Translations under genes and position numbers: made by a program
NCBI GenBank assembly: GCA_003963305.1
Contig: RXJR01000006.1
Span: 62,001 to 126,000 of the forward strand
Direction of reading: 5' to 3'
Length of the DNA: 64,000 nt
Origin: Candidatus Melainabacteria bacterium
GTDB taxonomy: Bacteria; Cyanobacteriota; Vampirovibrionia; Obscuribacterales; Obscuribacteraceae
The notes under the pieces: generated by a model
Databases searched by the model: none
Told to the model about the DNA's origin: nothing
What the model saw: only the letters and a program-made list of their open reading frames with translations
Shown here: positions 34,485-42,492 of the stretch, in pieces
Numbering within the stretch: the first letter of the stretch is position 1
Layout of the letters: each line of letters opens with the position of its first letter

Positions 34485-35588
34485 ATGCCATGCAAGCGGA
34501 CACTGCGAATATCCTCCCGGCGCAATCGTCTCGGATCCGCCGGACTGGCTGAATTTGCTCCAACAATTTTTGTGCTGGTTTTCATTACGTTCCCGCTGAT
34601 CAATCTCATGGGAGCAGTCACCGGTTACGCATGCGCAACGCTGGCAGCCTGGCAGGCAGCCAGGCGCGCTTCAGTCTCATACGATATTCCGCAAGCCCTT
34701 GAAGCAATGTCCAGTGAAGTGACAGCCATCACCGCCTCTGGCTTCGGCAACTTCGCTCGGCTGGAGCCGATCAACGGCTTTAAAGACTGTGGCAGTGATC
34801 TCTACATCGAAGCCACCGACGTCTACAGCGGGAAAACCGAAACATATGGTCCAAATGTAGGTATTCCGCCACCTGTTGACACGGCTTCACATGTGTACGA
34901 GGCAATGACAAAAGTCACGATGAACGTCGGACCAGCCATCAACATGGCAGCAATTCCAGGACTTTCGAACATACCTGGTTTGGGGAAGCCGGCGCAATTC
35001 CAAATCGCATGGCGCAGAGCAATCGAACACCCTGAAAACATGACGGCGGCAACCCGGGCAGCACTGGCTGGTGGAACGGCACCATTCACGACCGGTCCAC
35101 TACTGGAAAGCGGATACTCGAGGGGAGGAGGGTTACCACAGGTCGACGAGAGCGACTGGAATTACCCGACCATTTACGACATGATTGCTGCTGCTGGTGA
35201 GACAGTCATCGATGACAATGTAATACAGGTATTCGCAAATAACTCAAATTGGACTCCATCTGGATTGGACGTTCAGCCTGGCGACAAAATCTGGATCGAC
35301 ATGCGTGCCGACGGAGAGTGGAACACGTTTCCATCACAACAGACTCAGGGAACCGATGCCGATGGCTACGTCGGAACCCAGGTTCAATGGAACAATCTAG
35401 CAGGTTCGTCAATGATTGGAACGCTGGATGACGGTGCTCATATGTTTTTGCTGGGCAAGAGACAGTGGAACATGGTGCCACCGACTCCAGGGAAATTGAG
35501 CATGATGATGAATGACGCAATGAAAAGTCCAGCCTGCTATGACGACAACACAGGCGTAATGAACGTGCGCATCATCATAGCGAGGTGA
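34485..35588 (+). CDS. TadE-like pilin/surface protein, copy 1
   Basis: 367 residues from ATG 34485, which follows AGGAGGTAACAGCCGA; the frame extends upstream to 34401 without a ribosome site. A basic N-terminus precedes GLAEFAPTIFVLVFITFPLI, a TadE-like helix with Glu near the start as in pseudopilins, then AWQAARRASVSYDIPQALEA. The exported part includes VYSGKTETYGPN and an Ala/Gly/Pro-rich middle. It is strongly similar to the next gene over its first 200 or so residues, while the C-terminal parts differ more. Function as a minor pilin or surface protein is inferred from the N-terminal helix. No prepilin peptidase is in the window. Confidence 0.72.
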   Translation: MPCKRTLRISSRRNRLGSAGLAEFAPTIFVLVFITFPLINLMGAVTGYACATLAAWQAARRASVSYDIPQALEAMSSEVTAITASGFGNFARLEPINGFKDCGSDLYIEATDVYSGKTETYGPNVGIPPPVDTASHVYEAMTKVTMNVGPAINMAAIPGLSNIPGLGKPAQFQIAWRRAIEHPENMTAATRAALAGGTAPFTTGPLLESGYSRGGGLPQVDESDWNYPTIYDMIAAAGETVIDDNVIQVFANNSNWTPSGLDVQPGDKIWIDMRADGEWNTFPSQQTQGTDADGYVGTQVQWNNLAGSSMIGTLDDGAHMFLLGKRQWNMVPPTPGKLSMMMNDAMKSPACYDDNTGVMNVRIIIAR

Positions 35589-35589
35589 G

Positions 35590-35626
35590 TTGACACCCCA
35601 TAGACACAAGGTTGCACAAATATAAA
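35590..35626 (+). promoter_or_regulatory. TTGACA-containing control element, copy 2
   Basis: TTGACA at 35590-35595 starts 2 bases after the stop of TadE-like copy 1. AGACACAAG follows, then an AT-rich AAATATAAA at 35618-35626. It matches the element before copy 1 in order and spacing, so each gene copy carries its own control region. Confidence 0.35.
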
Positions 35627-35730
35627 ACTCAGCCTCGCGACTAAATTCAACTATTTGCGCAGTTGCGAAATTATTTACACAATATTGTCCACAGAACCGG
35701 GAAAAGAGTGAAGGGAGGTATATAGGCCCA

Positions 35731-36873
35731 ATGCCATGCAAGCAGATACAGCGATCATCCTCCCGGCGCAGTTGCCTCGGAGCAGCCGGACTAGCCGAAT
35801 TTGCCCCGACACTTTTCGTACTTGTTTTCATCACTTTCCCCCTTATCAATCTCATGGGAGCAGTCACCGGCTACGCGTGCGCAACACTGGCAGCCTGGCA
35901 GGGAGCCCGGCGCGCCTCAGTGTCATATGACATTCCGCATGCCCTTGACGCAATGTCCAACGAAGTAGCTTCCGTTACCGCGTCTGGTTTCGGCAAGTTC
36001 GCTCGCCTGGAACCAATCAGCGGCTTTGACAATTGTGGCAGCGATCTCTACATCGAAGCCACCGACGTCTACAGCGGCAAGACTGAAACATACGGTCCAA
36101 ACAAAGGTGTTCCGCCTCCTGTCGATACGGCTTCGCATGTTTATGAGGCCATGACGAAGGTCACTATGAATGTCGGACCGGCAATCAGCATGGCGGCGAT
36201 TCCGGGACTTTCCAATATCCAGGGTTTGGGAAAACCAGCTCAATTTCAAATCGCGTGGCGCAGGGCAATCGAACATCCAGATAACATGACTGCGGCAACG
36301 CAGAAGGCATTGGATGGTGGCACAACCGCAGTTCAGACCGGCCCGCTGCTAGCCAATAACGGCACCACCCCCGCGACACATTATCTCGACGAAAGTGGTT
36401 GGAACCATCCGGATATTTATGACCTGATACGTGATGCCGGTCAGCAGGTCGTTGCGGAAGACGTGATTCAGGTGCGCGCTGACAATGCTGTCTGGACCTC
36501 CCCCGGTCTGGAAATCACACCTGGCGAGAAACTGTGGATCGACTATAGAGCCGATGGTGTGTGGAACCACTGTTCCCCACTAGAAAACAAACCTGATTGC
36601 AATGCTGACGGAGACATGGACATGGGACTGTCTAGTACCAATGGATTTCCAGCTGCCGCAATGATTGGCAAAATCGGCTCGACGACGATGATACTAGGCA
36701 TCGAAAAGCAGAATTTCGTGCCGCCAGCGACTGGTCCACTGAGTTTCATGTGCAATGACGGCGGAAACTTCGGATATCCGGGTGTGCTTCGAGACGGAAC
36801 GATTCCAGCGGACACGCTTGCGTGGCAGGACAATCGCGGCACAATGACTGTTCGAGTCATCATCACAAGATAG
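35731..36873 (+). CDS. TadE-like pilin/surface protein, copy 2
   Basis: 380 residues; ATG 35731 follows GGGAGGTATATAGGCCCA. N-terminus MPCKQIQRSSSRRSCLG, then GLAEFAPTLFVLVFITFPLI and AWQGARRASVSYDIPHALDA, nearly the same as copy 1. The C-terminal third has its own sequence (DENGLWIDYRADGVWNH-like parts, a CSPLENKPDCN pair of Cys and a Met/Gly-rich end), so the two exported domains probably bind different things or expose different surfaces. Like copy 1 it looks like an exported, membrane-anchored or pilin-like protein. Function is inferred from the N-terminal helix only. Confidence 0.72.
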   Translation: MPCKQIQRSSSRRSCLGAAGLAEFAPTLFVLVFITFPLINLMGAVTGYACATLAAWQGARRASVSYDIPHALDAMSNEVASVTASGFGKFARLEPISGFDNCGSDLYIEATDVYSGKTETYGPNKGVPPPVDTASHVYEAMTKVTMNVGPAISMAAIPGLSNIQGLGKPAQFQIAWRRAIEHPDNMTAATQKALDGGTTAVQTGPLLANNGTTPATHYLDESGWNHPDIYDLIRDAGQQVVAEDVIQVRADNAVWTSPGLEITPGEKLWIDYRADGVWNHCSPLENKPDCNADGDMDMGLSSTNGFPAAAMIGKIGSTTMILGIEKQNFVPPATGPLSFMCNDGGNFGYPGVLRDGTIPADTLAWQDNRGTMTVRVIITR

Positions 36874-37244
36874 ACTAGCTGCCGTCATCCACAAGATAAA
36901 CAAGGCTACGACGAGTGGAATGTCCAACCAGTGCGGAAAAAACATTGGCCAGACACGGTGCCATTCGTTTGTTGTTGGCAATTCGGTTTGTTGTTGGCAA
37001 TTCGATTTGTTGCTGGTAATTCGTTGTCACGAAATCTGAACGACCTGCCGGCACCACTATCGAGCCGTTGTGCAAGATGTATGTATGTGTTCGCAAACAT
37101 TGCCAATCCTCAGTAATGTGCCATACAGGCTCCGTATATAGGCTCCGAAGAGGGAGCACTGCATCAATCCGCACTGTAGTGAGAACGGCAATGTAAGCGA
37201 AGATGAGTTCTACTATGGTTCTCTATTTTGAACTGAAAGAAAGG
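36874..37244. other. 371-base gap with short repeats, no gene
   Basis: Between two convergent genes. It contains three copies of a 19-base repeat (36968-37024) and a duplicated GGCTCCG near 37130-37150. No supported coding frame or RNA gene is seen. Confidence 0.5.
36968..37024. repeat. Three tandem 19-bp repeats
   Basis: TTTGTTGTTGGCAATTCGG begins at 36968, 36987 and 37006 with period 19; the first two copies differ at the last base, the third has two extra changes (TTTGTTGCTGGTAATTCG). It lies in a convergent intergenic gap. Function unknown. Confidence 0.9.
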
Positions 37245-39032
37245 CTAAAGATAACTACGATCTTCCTGCTCCGGTGGAGCAGCTAAATGACTCTTACGAA
37301 ATACCATTACTTTCTCGAACCCATTTTTGTTCCAATTACCATTCTGGTCGTGCATGCCTTCTGTGAATTTCTCAGGAAGTCCCTCACCACTAATTAGACC
37401 AGTGTGGCTGTCATTCTCGTAGAGTTTCCCTGCTCCTTTGTAGATTGCCGAATGACCAGGCATCGTTCCAGGTCTGGCGCCGATGATAACATCACCAGGG
37501 CTCAGGTTATCGGTCGAAAAACCGTCGGGCTGGGGAAGCATCTCGTATCCATGCTTTTGCAGCAATTCTTGCAATCTTCTGTTGTTGGAAGTGACAGGGA
37601 AGTTGGAGTCCAGTTCGTGGAGGGCGTTAGAAACAGCCAGTGCACATCCGAGTCGCGGATCAATACTTGGATCTATTTCTCTGATAGAGCCGCCCTCACC
37701 GGGAAGCTTCAGTTCTGTCTCTCCACTCGGGAGCTGATTTTCGGCTCTATTTCTATCGGAATCGAGTGGCTTGCCTTGGTCCTGCTCATTCTCAGAGAGT
37801 TCGATTTTGTCGGGGAGCGCATCTGGTGTAGGCATTTTGTCAAAATAGCCGTCTCCAGAAAACTCCTTCGGTGTCGGCATAGCGCCTGAAGTAGTTTCGT
37901 CCCCATATGAATGAAAACTTGGCATTGCGCTGTTGAATGTCATCTCTGAACCTGGAAACACTCTGTTTTCCATGTCTGCTGTTCTACCGGCACTGATTAG
38001 GTTGTGATGAAAAAAATCAGTCGGCTGCAAAGGCTCTGAGTAAATACGGTTTGCATCATCGGATGGTGCAGTTTTTGTATGCCAATCTCTATTGTCCACA
38101 TAGTCTTTGTCAAAGTTCAAACCTGGCTCTGCGACCGCTCCTCCGCTATATAGGCTATTGACGTAAAAGTCTTTATTGGATCTCTCATTTCCGAAAATGT
38201 CCGGCTTAAATGCTCCCTGCCCGGTTGAATGATCAACATCGACACCGGCAAATGAATTCTTAAGAGCAGGCATAAACCCGCCAAAATGTCCTGATGAATA
38301 ATCTATAGAAGTGTCAACCCAGTCTGAGCGGTTCGGGTTGGCTGTGTCATTACCCTTCAGTGAGCCGGAAACATAGTCATTTCCTACCTTGAAGTTGTAT
38401 TGAAGCGATTTCTGTTTTTCGTGGTATACAACTCGATCGTCTTCCTCCGCGCCGGTCACTACTTCTCCATCTTTGAGAGCGGCGCCCACGTGGTCTTTCT
38501 TGCTTGGATCATAATGATAAGCCTTTCCGTCACCGGCAAATAAGATCTTTGTTCCGCCACTCAGTGTGACGCATTCACGGTCGAAAACGGTTGCCTTAGA
38601 ATTGGGATTGGTAGGATCAAACTTAGCAGTTTCTCCAACTATAGAATTGCCATCCTTTGATTGAAGCAGCATCACATCTTTCCCTGCTTCAATTTGATCA
38701 TCCACCTGGGTCCCATCGTCAGCGACCAGGTGGGGATCTCCCCAAACGCGCTTCTTACCGGCTTCATCGTTGTACTCACATCTGCCTCCCCTGGCACGGT
38801 CGTGTGGTTCTGACTCTGAAGTTGGCTCACCATAAATAGCTCTGGTATCAAAAACAAGCGAGCCTTTGTCCGAATGCAATGAGCCTTTGTCCGAATGCAA
38901 TGAGTCATTGCGCCCAGTTGAAATTATCTTGTTGGTAAGGATGTCGTGACGAGCTGCCAGGTCTACGCCGAAGGAAGGCCGATCTAAGCTGGAAACGGAT
39001 CGTTTATGGTCGTCAAAAGTCTCAATGGCCAT
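37245..39032 (-). CDS. WGDPH (DUF1521-like) protein with cysteine-peptidase-like C-terminus
   Basis: 595 residues from ATG 39032, preceded on the minus strand by AGGAGAGAAATT (the frame extends to 39071 without a ribosome site). Near residue 95 is KRVWGDPHLVADDG, the WGDPH signature of DUF1521/von Willebrand D-like modules, followed by FDRECVTLSGGTKILFAGDG. A long Ser/Asp/Gly-rich middle leads to a C-terminal domain (about 475-580) with LGCALAVSNAL, GDVIIGARPGTMPGHSAIY and KLYENDSHTG: a Cys, His and Asn/Asp set like CHAP or NlpC/P60-type papain-fold peptidases. No signal peptide is visible, so another export route would be needed for an outside role. Cell-wall amidase activity is a reasonable but unproven guess. 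A 21-base duplication encodes SLHSDKG twice near residue 45. Confidence 0.7.
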   Translation of the reverse strand: MAIETFDDHKRSVSSLDRPSFGVDLAARHDILTNKIISTGRNDSLHSDKGSLHSDKGSLVFDTRAIYGEPTSESEPHDRARGGRCEYNDEAGKKRVWGDPHLVADDGTQVDDQIEAGKDVMLLQSKDGNSIVGETAKFDPTNPNSKATVFDRECVTLSGGTKILFAGDGKAYHYDPSKKDHVGAALKDGEVVTGAEEDDRVVYHEKQKSLQYNFKVGNDYVSGSLKGNDTANPNRSDWVDTSIDYSSGHFGGFMPALKNSFAGVDVDHSTGQGAFKPDIFGNERSNKDFYVNSLYSGGAVAEPGLNFDKDYVDNRDWHTKTAPSDDANRIYSEPLQPTDFFHHNLISAGRTADMENRVFPGSEMTFNSAMPSFHSYGDETTSGAMPTPKEFSGDGYFDKMPTPDALPDKIELSENEQDQGKPLDSDRNRAENQLPSGETELKLPGEGGSIREIDPSIDPRLGCALAVSNALHELDSNFPVTSNNRRLQELLQKHGYEMLPQPDGFSTDNLSPGDVIIGARPGTMPGHSAIYKGAGKLYENDSHTGLISGEGLPEKFTEGMHDQNGNWNKNGFEKVMVFRKSHLAAPPEQEDRSYL

Positions 39033-39227
39033 AATTTCTCTCCTGATTGTCTTGTGGTCTAATACACGCAAACATACTGACTAAAGCCGGTGTCAAATTT
39101 GTGTTGAGTTTGCGCGGTCTCTCGTCTATAGAAGATCTAGGAGACATAACTTTTGCTTTGGTCAATGATGAACACTGACCAAAAACTGTGTTTCACAAAT
39201 TTCGTTTGCGACTTGATGGACGCGAAA

Positions 39228-39884
39228 TCAAAAACGAGCCGGATTCAAATAATACAAACGGTCTTTTCCAAAAGGATACGAGGTGAGGCGAATACCAGTT
39301 TGGAATCCCTTTTTGACCTGCAATCCAGGAAAGAACGAATAGTGTCCCAGCTCGCTCGCAATCTGGTCGTATTTATCCATCGGCACGAGCACCACAGCCA
39401 TGGCAGCACGCTGCAGTTCAAGCTCTAATAGCAATCTGACAATGACGTTAGCGGCAGCGGCGTTGTTGCTACCACTTGGTGCAAGCACGACTACACCATA
39501 CTGGTAAGGAGCGATTTTAAGTTGACTGTATCTCTTCAGTCCGATCGGAACACTGTCGTGATACCAAAACTCTTCGTACAATCGCGACGGCGTACTCACT
39601 GTCTCACCATCAGCATTTTGCGGAAACGTTCGCGCGCTGATTTTAAATGCAGTGAGCGGATTCAACTGCGAGCTCGGATACTTCAGAAACGGACGATCGT
39701 TCTTCATCTCGACGAACATCGCCCATTGATACTCGTCCTGGAAATAAGGATCATCAAGCTTAGCGTCAAACTCCGCATTACACGGAGTTTGACAGCCGAA
39801 AGCTAAAGACATCAACGCAACCAGCGATGCAATAAACGCGCCGTAGCAGCGATTAGTGCGAGCGTGCAGCAACCTGATTTCCAT
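39228..39884 (-). CDS. Secreted or lipid-anchored hypothetical protein
   Basis: 218 residues. The N-terminal hydrophobic segment (YGAFIASLVALMSLAFGCQ) ends in a LAFGC box, so it may be a lipoprotein or a cleaved secreted protein. The rest has no recognised domain: EYQWAMFVEMKNDRPFLKYP, then VVVLAPSGSNNAAAANVIV and a C-terminal VPMDKYDQIASELGHYSFF. The start overlaps the end of the upstream gene on the same strand by 32 bases, suggesting co-expression. Ribosome site unclear; TTG codons slightly downstream are possible starts. Confidence 0.6.
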   Translation of the reverse strand: MEIRLLHARTNRCYGAFIASLVALMSLAFGCQTPCNAEFDAKLDDPYFQDEYQWAMFVEMKNDRPFLKYPSSQLNPLTAFKISARTFPQNADGETVSTPSRLYEEFWYHDSVPIGLKRYSQLKIAPYQYGVVVLAPSGSNNAAAANVIVRLLLELELQRAAMAVVLVPMDKYDQIASELGHYSFFPGLQVKKGFQTGIRLTSYPFGKDRLYYLNPARF

Positions 39885-40950
39885 ATCTCAGGAGAGTTAT
39901 TGTTACGGTACCACCAGCGGGAACAGCAGGATTTCCATTCGGACTAACACTCAACTGACAGATACCATATCCGGTACTAGTCTGAGTATTAGCAGGTGCC
40001 AACAAATGGGTTTTACTGTTGAAATAACGACTGTATGGCAATTTATGAACACCCGGAGGAGGATTTTCATAGGCGGTATAACGACCGTTCGGTGGCGGTT
40101 GGCTCACCCATGGCGAATCGCCGTTGTTCGGATAATAGTTGATGGCGTTGTCACAACCAAGATCCTGTCCGGGATAAGTGAAAGTACAAGGAACGGCAAG
40201 ATTTCCGGGAGGAGTGGCTGGCGCAGTTGCGTTGTTATAGCGCGATACGCAATTGCTGCAACCAAAAGGAAACACACCGGGATTACCATAATCACCATAA
40301 AAGGTTGGCGAAGCGCCCGGGTGATTCTCTACGTGAGGGACTTGAATGATATTACCGCTGGGGGCAGCCCAAGCACCAGTGATCCATCCACCATTCGGAA
40401 GATCGATGCTCCAGATTGCGTTAACGCCGTTGACTTCACTGATATCACAGTTATCCGACGAAGCTGCTGCCAGCGAAAACTCCACGAAAGTGGCACCGGT
40501 TGAAGTGGTGCATTGGTTCACGATGTTCGGGTTGTTAGGGTCCTGACCATTTGTACTTGAGTCCGCAGGGCAGTATAGAGCCACCTGGCTGCTCAACGGG
40601 TTACTGTCGTACCCAGTGAATCGAGCCGTTTGCTTCTTCTTCAAGTAAAAGTAATAGTACGGCGCGCCCACATTTGGCACAGCAACTACTGGAATTGGCT
40701 GATTGGTTTTGTTGTCGACAAGAGTGAACGGCGTAGAGCTTGGATTCTTGACGATAATGATTTGCTTGGTTCCAACTGCATCAAGATTGTGATTGACAAT
40801 GAGCAAGTTGTTAGCGCTAGATCCCTGAGCTAGAGCGGCAGGTGTTGCAATCAATGAAAACGGTGTTGCAATCAGCGCGAAGAGCAGCATCAACCGCACA
40901 AAATTTGCGGCATTCGAAAGCCCGAAAAGATTCCCCATCAGCAGCCTCAT
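39853..40950 (-). CDS. Secreted Cys-containing protein, thaumatin-like in part
   Basis: 365 residues from ATG 40950, which follows GGAGGTGGCAAC on the minus strand; the frame extends to 41010 without a ribosome site. A signal peptide (VRLMLLFALIATPFSLIATPAALAQG) ends near residue 42. The mature part has FVEFSLAAASSDNCDISEVNGVNA, GGWITGAWAAPSG, FPFGCSNCVSRYN and LGCDNAINYYP, a spacing of strands and Cys residues reminiscent of thaumatin-like proteins (which have DVSLVDGFN). This is my reading, not an alignment. The C-terminus ends with AGGTVTITLLRYG. It is followed by an overlapping gene and is divergent from the P450 gene. Confidence 0.6.
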   Translation of the reverse strand: MRLLMGNLFGLSNAANFVRLMLLFALIATPFSLIATPAALAQGSSANNLLIVNHNLDAVGTKQIIIVKNPSSTPFTLVDNKTNQPIPVVAVPNVGAPYYYFYLKKKQTARFTGYDSNPLSSQVALYCPADSSTNGQDPNNPNIVNQCTTSTGATFVEFSLAAASSDNCDISEVNGVNAIWSIDLPNGGWITGAWAAPSGNIIQVPHVENHPGASPTFYGDYGNPGVFPFGCSNCVSRYNNATAPATPPGNLAVPCTFTYPGQDLGCDNAINYYPNNGDSPWVSQPPPNGRYTAYENPPPGVHKLPYSRYFNSKTHLLAPANTQTSTGYGICQLSVSPNGNPAVPAGGTVTITLLRYGNQVAARSH

Positions 40951-41241
40951 GTTGCCACCTCCGTTTATGCTATAGACCCATGCGAGAACCGACACTATAT
41001 CACCAAGCACATGAAGTTGATTTCCACAGGTGGATTAATTGTCGAGTCAAGCTATGGGCACTTGTTATTTCCTACCCCGAATTTACTAAAATGAGAGGTT
41101 TTGGAGAAATAAAACAGGATGACAACCACTTCCAAATCAGCAGGTTCAAAATGACTGATCGCAGCATCGCCGGAGAATGGGTGGGGCGCTACATCTAGAC
41201 GACATACTCTTTGGAACAGCCGATTCGCTGCCGGAGCACAG

Positions 41242-42483
41242 ATGGTTACAACCAGCACTCAATACTGCAACCCGATCACTAACACAGACCAAAACTTCCT
41301 GAACAATCCATATCCGGAGCTGAAAAGACTTCGCGAAGGTGCTCCTGTTTACTGGGTTTCGGAGCAAAAATATTGGCTGGTCAGTCGTTACGACGATGTT
41401 CAAACAGTAATGAAAAACAATTCTTTCGGCAAGCAGATCCACACATGGAAACACAGCCGCAGACCGCTGTTGGCAATTTTCTTTCCCCAGCTTTTGTATC
41501 TGCGGAAAACAATCGGCAGTTGGCTTCTCAATCTCAACCCGCCCGACCACACTCGCGTGCGAACTCTCATTGCCAAGGCATTCACGCCCAGCAGCATCGA
41601 GGCACTGATGCCCGAAATCGAACAGCTTGCGGACAAGGTTGCACAAGAGATGAGTAAGAAGTCGTCGCCAGAAGTTCCGCTAGATATTGTTCATGAATTT
41701 GCATTCCCGTTTCCGCTTGCCGTGATCGGTTTGATCTTGGGAATCCCAGTGCACGACGGAGACAAATTGAGGTTCTGGTCGCAGCAGGTCGTGGGTCTAA
41801 TCGGCGGCAGTAGAGAGCTGAAGAAGCTTATGACTGCCGGCTCCGCCATGAAACAATTTGCCGCCTACATCAAACCACACATCGAAGCACGTCGAAAAAA
41901 TCCGACGAACGATCTCCTGTCAGTGCTGGTGCAGGCAGAGAACGAAGGCGACAAGCTTAAGACGGAGGAATTAGTTGCGAGCAGCATTCTTTTCCTCGTC
42001 GCAGGTTTTGAAACGACCGTCAATCTAATAGCTAACTGCTTGATCTGCATGGATCGCTTTCCAGACCAAGCAGCCCTGCTCAAAGCGAACCCCGAGCTGG
42101 TTAGCGCGTTTGTAACCGAAACACTCCGATTCGAAAGCCCGGCACAGGTGGCGCCTCGATTAGCCCAAACGGATACAACCATCGGCGGTACCAGCATCAA
42201 GAACGGCGATATGGTCTGGCTATTGCTGGGAAGTGCAAATCGCGACTCTGCAAAATTCGCCAATGCAGATACATTTGACATGCAACGTCAGGAATCACGC
42301 AACCTTGCCTTTGGCGACGGAATTCATCGGTGCATCGGCGCCGGACTGGCCGAATCGGAAGCCGCGATAGCGCTGAAAGTATTGAACAAGCACTTTCCTG
42401 ATCTGCGCATACAGCAACCGGTAAACTTCCAGTCACCATTTGGACTGAGAGGTCCGAGCAAACTGCTAGTCACACTTTCGTGA
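41242..42483 (+). CDS. Cytochrome P450
   Basis: 413 residues, soluble bacterial type with no membrane anchor. All signatures are present: I-helix LVAGFETTVNLIAN (oxygen-activating Glu-Thr pair), K-helix ETLRFESP (ExxR), and the haem-binding FGDGIHRCIGAGLA with the thiolate Cys364. Family knowledge gives oxygen-dependent hydroxylation or related oxidation using electrons from a ferredoxin or flavoprotein. No redox partner or biosynthetic cluster is nearby, so the substrate cannot be inferred. ATG 41242 follows GCCGGAGCACAG, a fair ribosome site. TTACTAAAATGAGAGG about 150 bases upstream may be a promoter. It converges on hipA with a 9-base gap. Confidence 0.95.
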   Translation: MVTTSTQYCNPITNTDQNFLNNPYPELKRLREGAPVYWVSEQKYWLVSRYDDVQTVMKNNSFGKQIHTWKHSRRPLLAIFFPQLLYLRKTIGSWLLNLNPPDHTRVRTLIAKAFTPSSIEALMPEIEQLADKVAQEMSKKSSPEVPLDIVHEFAFPFPLAVIGLILGIPVHDGDKLRFWSQQVVGLIGGSRELKKLMTAGSAMKQFAAYIKPHIEARRKNPTNDLLSVLVQAENEGDKLKTEELVASSILFLVAGFETTVNLIANCLICMDRFPDQAALLKANPELVSAFVTETLRFESPAQVAPRLAQTDTTIGGTSIKNGDMVWLLLGSANRDSAKFANADTFDMQRQESRNLAFGDGIHRCIGAGLAESEAAIALKVLNKHFPDLRIQQPVNFQSPFGLRGPSKLLVTLS

Positions 42484-42492
42484 ACTAGCCTC

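Larger units (their letters stand above)
34485..36330 (+). repeat. Tandem duplication of TadE-like gene
   Basis: About 600 bases at 34485-35080 are repeated at 35731-36330 with high identity, covering the leader, membrane helix and first half of the exported domain. The upstream TTGACA/AGACACAAG elements and AGGAGGT ribosome sites are duplicated too. The 3' halves differ much more, pointing to an old duplication with divergence or recombination at the C-termini. Confidence 0.8.

Noticed and set aside
39153-39428. 91-residue plus-strand frame
   Set aside because: Most of it overlaps a better-supported minus-strand gene, and it has no ribosome site or recognisable sequence.
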